Below are positions 6,924-13,237 of a stretch of DNA of 13,237 nt, one piece after another. The stretch lies in NCBI GenBank assembly GCA_029857655.1, contig JAOUGR010000022.1:1-13237 (forward strand), read 5' to 3'. Position 1 is the first letter of the stretch, and each line of letters begins with the position of its first letter. The translations under genes were made by a program, and so were the position numbers. The notes under the pieces are model-generated. The model was not told where the DNA came from. It saw only the letters and a list, made by a program, of their open reading frames with translations, and searched no databases. This DNA is from Gammaproteobacteria bacterium (lineage in GTDB: Bacteria > Pseudomonadota > Gammaproteobacteria > Steroidobacterales > Steroidobacteraceae).

Positions 6924-8408
6924 ATGATCGAGTACCGTCGTCGCTCTTGGGTGAGAGCCATCGTGGGCAGACGCATTGCGGGTCGCATCGCCGGATTCCT
7001 CCTATACATCGGTGCGGCGCCGCTCGCAAACCACGCGCTAGCGGCGCAATACGACCTTTGTGCGCGCGGTGTGGGCGAGAGGCTAACAAGCACCGTGCGC
7101 GTACGCCTTACGGTCGATGGACCGGATCTGGGCGACCATCTTGATACGGTGGCCGGAGAGATCATCAAGCGCCGCGTATGGAACGGTCGCGCACAAGCCG
7201 TCTTCATCGAAGATTTCGATCCTCAACGCTGCAGCGCGGCGCTTGGAAAGCAGCAGGAGTTCACTCTTTCGCTGGACCTGGCTGACCTTGGCAAGCTCGC
7301 TGCCGATAGAGCGCGCTCGGCGAGCGAACCGTCGCCCACCGCTATTGCACTCAATGAACGCGCTGCTCTGACATCGGCAATTGAGGGACCGGCAGTTCCA
7401 GGTGCGCAGCAGTACTACATCATCCGGGTCCATTACGCGACCAATCGCGATCGAGCGGCGTCTACGAGCGTTGAAACTCGCTTCGGCAGCGCGCGTGGAA
7501 AAGCCATTTCGTTCGGCGCGGCGGATGTCACGATCCCGAAAACTCATGAGATGGGCGAATTGGAGACTCCGTCGATTCTGCGGCTCGAATTCAGTGCGGA
7601 TCCCGCAAAGCACATCACGGTGCACGCGCTTCAAGACCTCGACCGGCAGGCGTGGCACCGGGACTTGGAGCTGCGCGCCAACGCCTTGGGTGCTCCCGGC
7701 GTGTTGCTCTTCATTCACGGCTACAACGTCAGCTTCTATGACGCCGCCATTCGAACTGGTCAGCTCGCTCACGACCTGGCTTTCCCAGGGCCTACGGTCT
7801 TTTTCTCCTGGCCGTCGCGCGGGCAGACAATTCCCTACACGGTGGATGAAGAGAACGCGCGCTGGGCGGTCGACGACATGCACAGCGTGCTCGCCGACCT
7901 CGCCACCCTTGCGCGCGGTGCCCCGGTCTATGTCATTGCGCACAGCATGGGCAATCGTGTATTCACCGAGGCATTCAGAGACTTGCTGGAACGTAGCGCC
8001 GGGAGCCGGCGCGCATTCAAGGAGCTCGTTTTGGCGGCGCCGGACATCGACGCAGAGGTGTTCAAGAGGCGCATTGCACCCCACATCCTCGGCGTCGGTC
8101 CGCGCGTTACGCTATACGCCTCAGACAACGATGTCGCGCTCGCCGCGTCGCGAATGCTGCGTGGCGGATACCGCCGTCTCGGCGAAGCGGGACCGACGAT
8201 TGCGGTTCTGCGGGGCATGGACACGGTAGACGCTTCCCGCGTGAAGACCGATTTTCTCGGCCACTCGTACTTCGGCGACAGCGCCTCGGTGATGTCGGAT
8301 CTCTTTTACCTCATCCGCAATGGCGCCAAGCCGACCGATCGATTCGCACTCAGGGCGGCGCAGTCTGCCGAGGGTGCCTACTGGGAGTTCAAACCCCCAA
8401 AGCGCTGA
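6924..8408 (+). CDS. DUF900-type alpha/beta hydrolase with signal peptide
   Basis: A 494-residue protein from the ATG at 6924; an in-frame TTG at 6900 and GTG at 6951 are alternatives, and no start has a clear ribosome site. The N-terminus (basic RRIAGR, hydrophobic FLLYIGAAPL, then NHALA|AQ) looks like a signal peptide with a long basic region. Residues about 45-155 are unrecognised. The remainder matches the DUF900/COG4782 hydrolase family: the lead-in VHYATNRDR, an FGSARG strand region, the oxyanion motif FIHGYN, FFSWPSRG, nucleophile elbow AHSMGN (Ser341), an acidic residue in APDIDAEVF (Asp374 or Asp376) and GHSYFGDS (His447). The triad therefore appears complete. The natural substrate of the family is not established to my knowledge; an esterase or lipase-like role in the envelope is inference. 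It lies just upstream of CHAT 2 on the same strand, probably in one transcript. Confidence 0.85.
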   Translation: MIEYRRRSWVRAIVGRRIAGRIAGFLLYIGAAPLANHALAAQYDLCARGVGERLTSTVRVRLTVDGPDLGDHLDTVAGEIIKRRVWNGRAQAVFIEDFDPQRCSAALGKQQEFTLSLDLADLGKLAADRARSASEPSPTAIALNERAALTSAIEGPAVPGAQQYYIIRVHYATNRDRAASTSVETRFGSARGKAISFGAADVTIPKTHEMGELETPSILRLEFSADPAKHITVHALQDLDRQAWHRDLELRANALGAPGVLLFIHGYNVSFYDAAIRTGQLAHDLAFPGPTVFFSWPSRGQTIPYTVDEENARWAVDDMHSVLADLATLARGAPVYVIAHSMGNRVFTEAFRDLLERSAGSRRAFKELVLAAPDIDAEVFKRRIAPHILGVGPRVTLYASDNDVALAASRMLRGGYRRLGEAGPTIAVLRGMDTVDASRVKTDFLGHSYFGDSASVMSDLFYLIRNGAKPTDRFALRAAQSAEGAYWEFKPPKR

Positions 8409-8437
8409 GTGAGGCAGTGACGGCTAGGTCGCGCGCA

Positions 8438-11263
8438 ATGGAGGGAGGTCATCGCCTGGGTAGGCTTCAGCGCGCACTGCGAACTTCGGCGTTGCTTGTA
8501 GCGCTCCCACTTGGCTTGCTTCCTTCCGCGCCACCCGCTCGGGCGCAGTTGCCTCCAGCTGCAGCTGAAGCCCGCGTTGCCGCGGAGGCCGAGATCAGAG
8601 CTCTCAACGAGCGCACTGTCCAGCTGCTTTCCGAAGGCAAGTATGAAGAGGCCTTGCAGGTGGGGCGCATGGCGCTCACCCGCAGCGAGGCGGCGCTTGG
8701 CGCGGAGGATGGAAGAACCGGGACCAGCCTGGTGAACCTGGCCGGTGCCCTGCGCAATCTGAGGCGATACGAGGAGGCGCTACCGCTGCTCAAACGCGCG
8801 CTGCAGATCGACGAGAAGGCGTATGGCCGCGAGCATCTCCGAACCGCCGTCGCCGTCCACAATCTTGCCCGGCTGCTCACCATGATGGAGCACCACGAGG
8901 AGGCGGTGCCGCTCTATGAGCGCGCGCTATCGGTATTCGAGAAACAGTTACCGCCCGGGCATCCGTGGATTGGCGATGCGTCTCTCGGGCTTGCCAAGAC
9001 GTATCAGCAATTGGGGAAGTACGACAAAGCGATGCTTGCCTTTCGCCGCGCGCTCGCAATCCAGCAGCAAACACTCGGTGCGGACCCCTCCAAGACAGCC
9101 ATTACCACGCACGACCTGGCTGTGCTACTGCATCAGCTCGGGCAGCATGAGGAGGCACTTCGCCATTTTCAAGACGCGTTCCGCGTCATCTCGGCGCGAT
9201 TCGGACCGGAAAGCGACGAAACAGCTACGATTCTCAGAAATGTTGCGGCACTCTATGTGAGCGTCAAGCAATATGACGAGGCGCTTTCCTTGGCGGAGCG
9301 GGCACACCGAATCGACAGCAAGCTGCCGCCCGATGAGCGACGCACTGCTGACAGCCAGCATGCGCTGGGGTCGGCGTATGTCGGACTTGGTCGCTACCGG
9401 GAAGCCATTCCGCCCCTTAGTGCAGCGCTCTCCACTCGCCGTCGGGCGCTCGGCCACGAACACATCGACACTGCGTTGACTCGAAACAACCTCGCCGGAG
9501 CCTACGACGGGCTCGGACAGTGGCAGGACGCTTCGCCGCTGTACATGGAAGCCCTGGCCACCGCGCTTGTTCACGCGCGCGGTGGAAACGCAGAGTTTTT
9601 GGCGGAGGTTGCCGACAATCTTTGTTGGCGCGCGTCGGAGCCAATGCCTGCAAGGAGAGTCGACGAAGCGATCTTCTATTGCAAGCTTTCGGTCAATGCG
9701 AGTCAGCAGATCAGAGCGGGAGCTGTCGGTTTGGATCGACACATCCGGGAGTCGCTCACGGTAACGCTGCAGGGCCCATACCTCGCGCTGGCACAACTCT
9801 TGGTGGATCAGGGGCGCCTCGCGGAGGCGGAGCAGGCATTGCTCGCTCTCAAGGAAGCCGAACTCCTCGAGTTCGTGCGACGCGATGGCCGGGCAGCGTC
9901 GACCACGCCCGTCGATCTAACGGCTGAAGAACGGACGTTTGCTGATGACCTGAACGAAGTTGCGGGGCGCCTTGCGAAGGTGTACCGGCAGCTCTACGCC
10001 GATCGGCCCGGCATGGCGCCGCTTGGTCCAACCGACCGCGTCCAGGTGGAGGAGCAGCGCGACTTGCTGCATCAGCGCATGCTCGCTGTCCTTGGCTCCG
10101 GGCCCACTCCGGCTACGACAGCAGCCGTAGGCGTGCAACCTCACTCGAGGGCACAACCGCTAACGCAGGTCACAAGGCTGGTTCGCGATCTCGAGACCAG
10201 CTCGTTTGGCGGAACTACCGCATTGGTCATGTTTATCCCCGACGAGCGAGCCACGACCGTCTTTGTATACGGTCCCGAAGGGCCGGTGGTGTTGCGCTTG
10301 TCCGTCGGCCTTCAAGAGCTTCGACAGCTCGCTGTTCAATTGAGAGCCAAGATCCAGACTCGCGGCGCCTATCGGACCGAGGCGCGTGCCTTGTACAGCC
10401 AGCTGATCAGCCCGGTTGAGGACCATCTGCTTCGCCAGGGGCGGCGGCCGAAAGTGCTGATGCTATATTTGACGGACCTACTGCGCTACATACCGTTTGC
10501 GGCGCTGGTCGACGTCGACGACCGTCATCTCGTACAAAAGTATCGAATTGCGATCTTTACCGCAGCCGCGCGCGACTCGGCGACCATGGTACCAGTCAGG
10601 GGCTGGTCCGCTACTGCGTTCGGAACCACTCGGCCCCACGGCGACTTTTCCGCGCTTCCCGCGGTAGAGGAGGAGGTGAACGCGATTGCCGGGAAGCCCG
10701 AAGGGCTCCTTCCTGGACAGGCATTGCTGGACGAGAAGTTCAGCCGGACAGCGTGGCAGCACGTAATGAACGGACGCGCGGCCGACGGCGGCGCCCCGAC
10801 GAGCGTTCTGCATGTGGCGACTCATTTCAAGGTGCAGACCGGCGACTGGAGGAACTCGTACCTCTTGCTGGGCGATGGTGGCCGTGTCTTCGTGTCGGAA
10901 TTTGATCGCGCGCTCAGTGCACGGCTCGAGCACGTCGAGCTCATAACGTTGTCCGCTTGCGCGACCGAGATGGCGCCGCAAGGGAAGGGCGCGGAAGTCG
11001 AGGGGCTCGGAGCGTTGTTGCTCAGGACCGGCGCGCGTGCGGTGATCGGCACGCTATGGCCTGTCCAGGATGAAGGATCCTCATCGCTGATGCGGGCGTT
11101 CTACGAGGCGCGCGGCTCCGATCGAAAGATGGGCAAAGCCGAAGCACTGCAGGCAGCCCAGCGCAAGCTTCTCGAAGGTCAGGTGAAGGCGCGCAATCCG
11201 CAGATCGATCTTCGCCATCCATACTACTGGGCCCCATTCATCCTGATGGGAAACTGGATGTAG
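8438..11263 (+). CDS. Secreted TPR-CHAT caspase-like protease (CHAT 2)
   Basis: A 941-residue protein from the ATG at 8438, which has AGGT eight bases upstream. A GTG at 8417, seven codons earlier and only 8 bases after the previous stop, is the alternative; its GAGG is just two bases away. Residues 1-36 form a signal peptide (RLQRALR, hydrophobic LLVALPLGLL, cleavage ARA|Q). Residues about 50-385 are kinesin-light-chain-type tetratricopeptide repeats of about 42 residues (for example NLAGALRNLRRYEEALPLLK). A helical linker with LKEAELLEFVRRD leads to a CHAT domain: LMLYLTDLLRYIPFAALVD, HVATHF (catalytic His796), TLSACA (catalytic Cys841), IGTLWPVQDEG and DLRHPYYWAPFILMGNW at the end. The linker and CHAT parts clearly resemble CHAT 1, while the repeat regions differ, so the two are paralogues with different recognition arms. 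It ends at a TAG. Confidence 0.9.
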   Translation: MEGGHRLGRLQRALRTSALLVALPLGLLPSAPPARAQLPPAAAEARVAAEAEIRALNERTVQLLSEGKYEEALQVGRMALTRSEAALGAEDGRTGTSLVNLAGALRNLRRYEEALPLLKRALQIDEKAYGREHLRTAVAVHNLARLLTMMEHHEEAVPLYERALSVFEKQLPPGHPWIGDASLGLAKTYQQLGKYDKAMLAFRRALAIQQQTLGADPSKTAITTHDLAVLLHQLGQHEEALRHFQDAFRVISARFGPESDETATILRNVAALYVSVKQYDEALSLAERAHRIDSKLPPDERRTADSQHALGSAYVGLGRYREAIPPLSAALSTRRRALGHEHIDTALTRNNLAGAYDGLGQWQDASPLYMEALATALVHARGGNAEFLAEVADNLCWRASEPMPARRVDEAIFYCKLSVNASQQIRAGAVGLDRHIRESLTVTLQGPYLALAQLLVDQGRLAEAEQALLALKEAELLEFVRRDGRAASTTPVDLTAEERTFADDLNEVAGRLAKVYRQLYADRPGMAPLGPTDRVQVEEQRDLLHQRMLAVLGSGPTPATTAAVGVQPHSRAQPLTQVTRLVRDLETSSFGGTTALVMFIPDERATTVFVYGPEGPVVLRLSVGLQELRQLAVQLRAKIQTRGAYRTEARALYSQLISPVEDHLLRQGRRPKVLMLYLTDLLRYIPFAALVDVDDRHLVQKYRIAIFTAAARDSATMVPVRGWSATAFGTTRPHGDFSALPAVEEEVNAIAGKPEGLLPGQALLDEKFSRTAWQHVMNGRAADGGAPTSVLHVATHFKVQTGDWRNSYLLLGDGGRVFVSEFDRALSARLEHVELITLSACATEMAPQGKGAEVEGLGALLLRTGARAVIGTLWPVQDEGSSSLMRAFYEARGSDRKMGKAEALQAAQRKLLEGQVKARNPQIDLRHPYYWAPFILMGNWM

Positions 11264-11291
11264 GCCAACGCCGCGCCTGGCTCCCTGCTGC

Positions 11292-11633
11292 TTGGCCCTC
11301 ACACTGTCGGCGAATTGCGGAAGCAGGACGCGTTCGGACATTCATGTCTGGTACTACTACTGGACCAATGAACAGAAAGACGAGCGTACAAGACTCCGCG
11401 GATACGCGGTCGTCACCGAAGTTACGCCAAGTTGGCTGGACAATCACCCGACTTGGACGCACACGAGGTTTGAGCAACTCGCAAGGGATCGCGTTCGCGT
11501 TCGCTTATCCGGATGGGTCATGTATGACCCTGAACACCCGGACCACATCGGGAAAACGCGCGGCACTCTTTGGGAGTTACACCCAGTTACCAACATTGAA
11601 ATGTGGAACGGTAGCGCCTGGGTGCAGCTGTAG
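11292..11633 (+). pseudogene. 5'-truncated remnant of a small exported-type protein
   Basis: The frame holds about 113 codons, but the only possible starts are non-ATG (TTG at 11292) and no ribosome site precedes them. From about residue 16 the translation has coherent protein character: DIHVWYYYW, VVTEVTPSW, RVRLSGWVMYDPEHPDHIGK, TLWELHPVTNIEMW. From memory, GWLxxDPEHP...GKTRGTLWEIHPV is the C-terminal half of uncharacterised exported proteins of roughly 150-200 residues whose N-terminal half with signal peptide is missing here. The stretch joins directly to sequence after the CHAT 2 stop, so the front end was probably deleted when the neighbouring DNA arrived or was rearranged. It could still be a short functional gene, but the missing signal peptide argues against that. 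Confidence 0.5.
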
Positions 11634-11686
11634 CCGTACGTGCCATTTCGCGCTCCGGACAAATTCCGGAACAATGGGAGCTAACA

Positions 11687-12472
11687 ATGACAATCAAGCT
11701 TGGCCTTCTCGCGACGTCTCGCAGCGTAGTTCTTGTGTTTGCCGCATTGATAAGCACATGCGCGCTAGCGCAATCTCAGGCATCAAATGTTGCAAGTGCT
11801 GGCACCAGCCTGGTGGGCGATCATGTGAGAGTGCAAACGCATGTGATCGGCTTCAAAGAGAGCGGGCGTACCTCTCTATCAGAAAAAGAATGGTGCGCAC
11901 CGCGCGACTCAGGCGTGGCCATTCGTCATGAAGCCGACGGAATCTATACTGTTCGTTTTTATGACATCCCGAATATTGCGGAAGCGGAATTAAAGAAGAC
12001 TGGGCTGGGCCAGGATTGCCTAGCAGCAGGGTTGGTCAACCTCGATTCGTCATATACGATTTCTAAGAATAAGCTAGCGACCTTCGATTACAAGCGAAGT
12101 GGCGTTACGTTTGGCGGGCTTGTGATTCCCTTCAAGTTTCGCTTAGGGGGTGACAAGGCACTTAGCAGTTCATCTACCATTGCACCGTACGTTGGCTTCT
12201 CGAGCCGGTATCTTCAGTTCTTTGGCGTGTCTCTAAATCCGGTAATCACTGGCGGGGTGGGTTTTGTTCCGGTTTTCAACCCCGCCTCCGGCACCGCCGA
12301 AACAAGATCCGCAATGTCCTTCGGCGTCGGTTTTGTCATGACGAGCAGTAAGAATGACCAATTCAGCGCTGGCCTAATACTTGGACGGGATGTGTTGAGC
12401 AAGTCGGACCGAGCCTTGGATCCGAACGTAAACAAACCGTGGCTATCGTTCTACCTCGGCGTCGCCATGTAA
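11687..12472 (+). CDS. Exported protein of unknown function, probable beta-barrel
   Basis: A 261-residue protein, not recognised as a named family. GGGAG lies six bases before the ATG. The signal peptide covers residues 1-28 (hydrophobic SVVLVFAALISTC, cleavage ALA|Q). The first part, VGDHVRVQTHVIGF to YTVRFYDIP, looks like small beta-strands, with two Cys (EWCAPR, GQDCLAAG) that may pair in the periplasm. The second part has alternating hydrophobic strands with Gly turns (FGGLVIPFKFRL, APYVGFSSRYLQFFGVSLNPVITGGVGFVPVF, SFGVGFVM, FSAGLILGRDVL) and ends KPWLSFYLGVAM, as expected for a membrane beta-barrel or a beta-rich envelope domain. Codon use is visibly less GC-rich than in the flanking genes (for example AATATT, TTAAAG), suggesting later acquisition. 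Its neighbours give no firm functional clue. Confidence 0.75.
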   Translation: MTIKLGLLATSRSVVLVFAALISTCALAQSQASNVASAGTSLVGDHVRVQTHVIGFKESGRTSLSEKEWCAPRDSGVAIRHEADGIYTVRFYDIPNIAEAELKKTGLGQDCLAAGLVNLDSSYTISKNKLATFDYKRSGVTFGGLVIPFKFRLGGDKALSSSSTIAPYVGFSSRYLQFFGVSLNPVITGGVGFVPVFNPASGTAETRSAMSFGVGFVMTSSKNDQFSAGLILGRDVLSKSDRALDPNVNKPWLSFYLGVAM

Positions 12473-12514
12473 CGAGCCGATTGGCGCTCTGCAGCGCGGA
12501 AAGATACGCGGGCC

Positions 12515-12550
12515 GCCGCGCCGGTAACTGAGTGCTATCCCCGGCGCGGC
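12515..12550. terminator. Perfect hairpin between convergent genes
   Basis: GCCGCGCCGG (12515-12524) and CCGGCGCGGC (12541-12550) are exact reverse complements around a 16-base loop. It lies in the 92-base gap between two genes that converge on it, the place for a bidirectional terminator. No T-run follows on either strand, so intrinsic termination would be inefficient; it could equally be a transcript-end stabilising stem. Confidence 0.45.
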
Positions 12551-12564
12551 TGTGACCTCAGCGA

Positions 12565-12804
12565 TTAGCTGCCCGTTGCGTCCGCTACGCACTTCTTCGT
12601 GAAGCTACTCTGGGCGGAGCCAGCGAGCTTCTTCTCCTGGGCCGCAGCCGCACAGCTCGCAGCGGCGTCCTTCTTGCACTTTGTCATGAAGCTCTTTTCT
12701 GCTGCACCGGCCAGCTTCTTCTCCTTGGCCGTATCAGCGCAACTCGCCGCCCAACCCTGGGCCGAAAACACCGCTAGCGAAACAGCGACTAGAACCGCTT
12801 TCAT
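12565..12804 (-). CDS. PsiF-like small periplasmic protein, two repeats
   Basis: A 79-residue protein. Three in-frame ATGs lie close together (12816, 12810, 12804). The last is chosen because GGGGA precedes it by five bases and it begins directly with MKAVLVAVSLAVFSAQGWA, a standard signal peptide (likely cleavage GWA|A). The mature part is two tandem copies of the pattern C-x3-A-x-EKKLAG-A/S-A-x3-F-x2-KC (CADTAK...MTKC and CAAAAQ...TKKC), each bracketed by Cys. This matches the PsiF repeat, named after the phosphate-starvation-inducible protein of Escherichia coli, which has two such repeats; its biochemical function is unknown. The Cys pairs could form disulfides after export. An upstream frame reaching to 13023 has no start signal and is not believed. 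Confidence 0.82.
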   Translation of the reverse strand: MKAVLVAVSLAVFSAQGWAASCADTAKEKKLAGAAEKSFMTKCKKDAAASCAAAAQEKKLAGSAQSSFTKKCVADATGS

Positions 12805-12827
12805 CGTCATCCCCATTTCGGTAAGTA

Positions 12828-12858
12828 GGTTGCGCCACGCAACCCGGCGCGGATTGTA
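12828..12858 (-). promoter_or_regulatory. Possible promoter -10 and leader hairpin of the PsiF-like gene
   Basis: On the minus strand TACAAT (12858-12853) matches the sigma-70 -10 consensus at five of six positions. No good -35 is seen; TTACGC about 19 bases upstream is a weak candidate. Just downstream lies a perfect 7-base dyad with a 3-base loop, GGTTGCG/CGCAACC (12828-12844). If the -10 is right, this would fold at the very 5' end of the transcript, before the ribosome site, or act as an operator. No clear Pho box was found. Confidence 0.35.
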
Positions 12859-13021
12859 GCGGAGGGCGGGCCGCTGGGCGTAAGCTAAGGCAGGATTCAA
12901 CGCCAGTGCCGCCGTGGGAGTGGCGGCAATCGAGGCGGGGACGATAGATGACGGCTCGCCGTTCACCAGCAGCGCAATGATGCCGAAGGTAAAGGACATT
13001 CTCGGGCGCGCCCAAGCGATC

Positions 13022-13237
13022 ATGGACGACCCAAGTCTCCTTTTACTTGCCGCAGTCCTCGTAGCGGTGGTGGTGATCTACTTCCTGCCCACCATGATTG
13101 CCTACTTCCGGCGGCACGAGCGCAGGGGGTCGATCCTTCTTGTCGATATCTTCTTCGGCTGGACGTTTGTGGGCTGGTGGTTCGCTTTGATTTGGGCGAT
13201 TGTCGGGAAGCCTGAAGAGGTGACGACCTTCTATGAG
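13022..13237 (+). CDS. Superinfection immunity-family membrane protein, 5' part
   Basis: An ATG at 13022 opens a frame of 72 codons that runs off the window without a stop. It encodes a hydrophobic N-terminal helix (LLLLAAVLVAVVVIYFL), then PTMIAYFRRHERRG, then a second hydrophobic part ILLVDIFFGWTFVGWWFALIWAI. The LPTxIAxxR-x-H...GWTxxGWxxALxWA arrangement is that of the Imm_superinfect family, named after the phage T4 Imm protein that blocks DNA entry of a second phage. Most members in bacterial chromosomes are uncharacterised. The usual Asn before the GWT segment appears to be Asp here (LLVDIFF). No strong ribosome site is visible. It is divergent from the PsiF-like gene and shares its 217-base upstream region. 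A trailing KPEEVTTFYE may be the start of a soluble tail. Confidence 0.75.
   Translation, partial: MDDPSLLLLAAVLVAVVVIYFLPTMIAYFRRHERRGSILLVDIFFGWTFVGWWFALIWAIVGKPEEVTTFYE

Noticed and set aside
7083..8084. Minus-strand open frame (333 codons) opposite the DUF900 gene
   Set aside because: The plus strand carries a complete hydrolase triad. The antisense translation has no signal peptide, domain or ribosome site.
12805..13023. N-terminal extension of the PsiF-like gene up to 13023
   Set aside because: The extension has no ribosome site, would bury the signal peptide 73 residues inside the protein, and overlaps the divergent membrane-protein start.
1..13237. CRISPR array, insertion sequence or integrase gene
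   Set aside because: No regularly spaced repeats, no transposase or recombinase motifs and no terminal inverted repeats were seen anywhere in the window.

Overview
The window comes from a high-GC Gram-negative bacterium, most likely a beta- or gammaproteobacterium. The evidence is the GC-rich third codon positions, lipobox and Sec-type signal peptides, a probable outer-membrane protein, a PsiF-like periplasmic protein, and a tRNA-Asn fragment ending in an encoded CCA. Species cannot be named from the sequence. Protein families named here are recognised by eye and were not checked by a search.

Layout, left to right. (a) 1-3050 looks like ordinary chromosome: the 3' part of an alpha/beta hydrolase whose nucleophile elbow carries Cys (2-640, +), then a large lipoprotein with two EF-hand-like calcium loops, a polyproline linker and a probable beta-propeller (809-2998, +). 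(b) At 3052-3098 (minus strand) lies the 3' half of a tRNA-Asn(GTT) gene, from the anticodon loop to CCA, with no matching 5' half. This is the usual scar of integration into a tRNA gene. Its orientation puts the inserted DNA to the right. (c) 3276-11263 is a symmetric, divergent four-gene block. The minus-strand arm is a signal-peptide protein ending in a CFI-box plus membrane anchor (5985-6770), followed by a TPR-CHAT caspase-like protease (3276-5975). The plus-strand arm is a signal-peptide DUF900-type alpha/beta hydrolase (6924-8408), followed by a second TPR-CHAT protein (8438-11263). All four have apparent export signals, and both CHAT domains keep the His/Cys dyad. (d) 11264-13237 holds a decayed gene remnant (11292-11633), an exported probable beta-barrel protein with visibly lower GC (11687-12472, +), a two-repeat PsiF-like small protein (12565-12804, -), and the start of a superinfection-immunity-family membrane protein (13022 to the window end, +).

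The most noteworthy item is block (c). It reads as two paired modules, each a partner protein plus a TPR-CHAT peptidase, sharing one divergent control region and apparently working in the cell envelope. Most CHAT systems with a worked-out mechanism are cytoplasmic. The membrane-anchored CFI-box protein and the DUF900 hydrolase are natural candidates for substrates or effectors, but that role is inference. The tRNA scar suggests the block may be part of a genomic island whose far end lies beyond this window.
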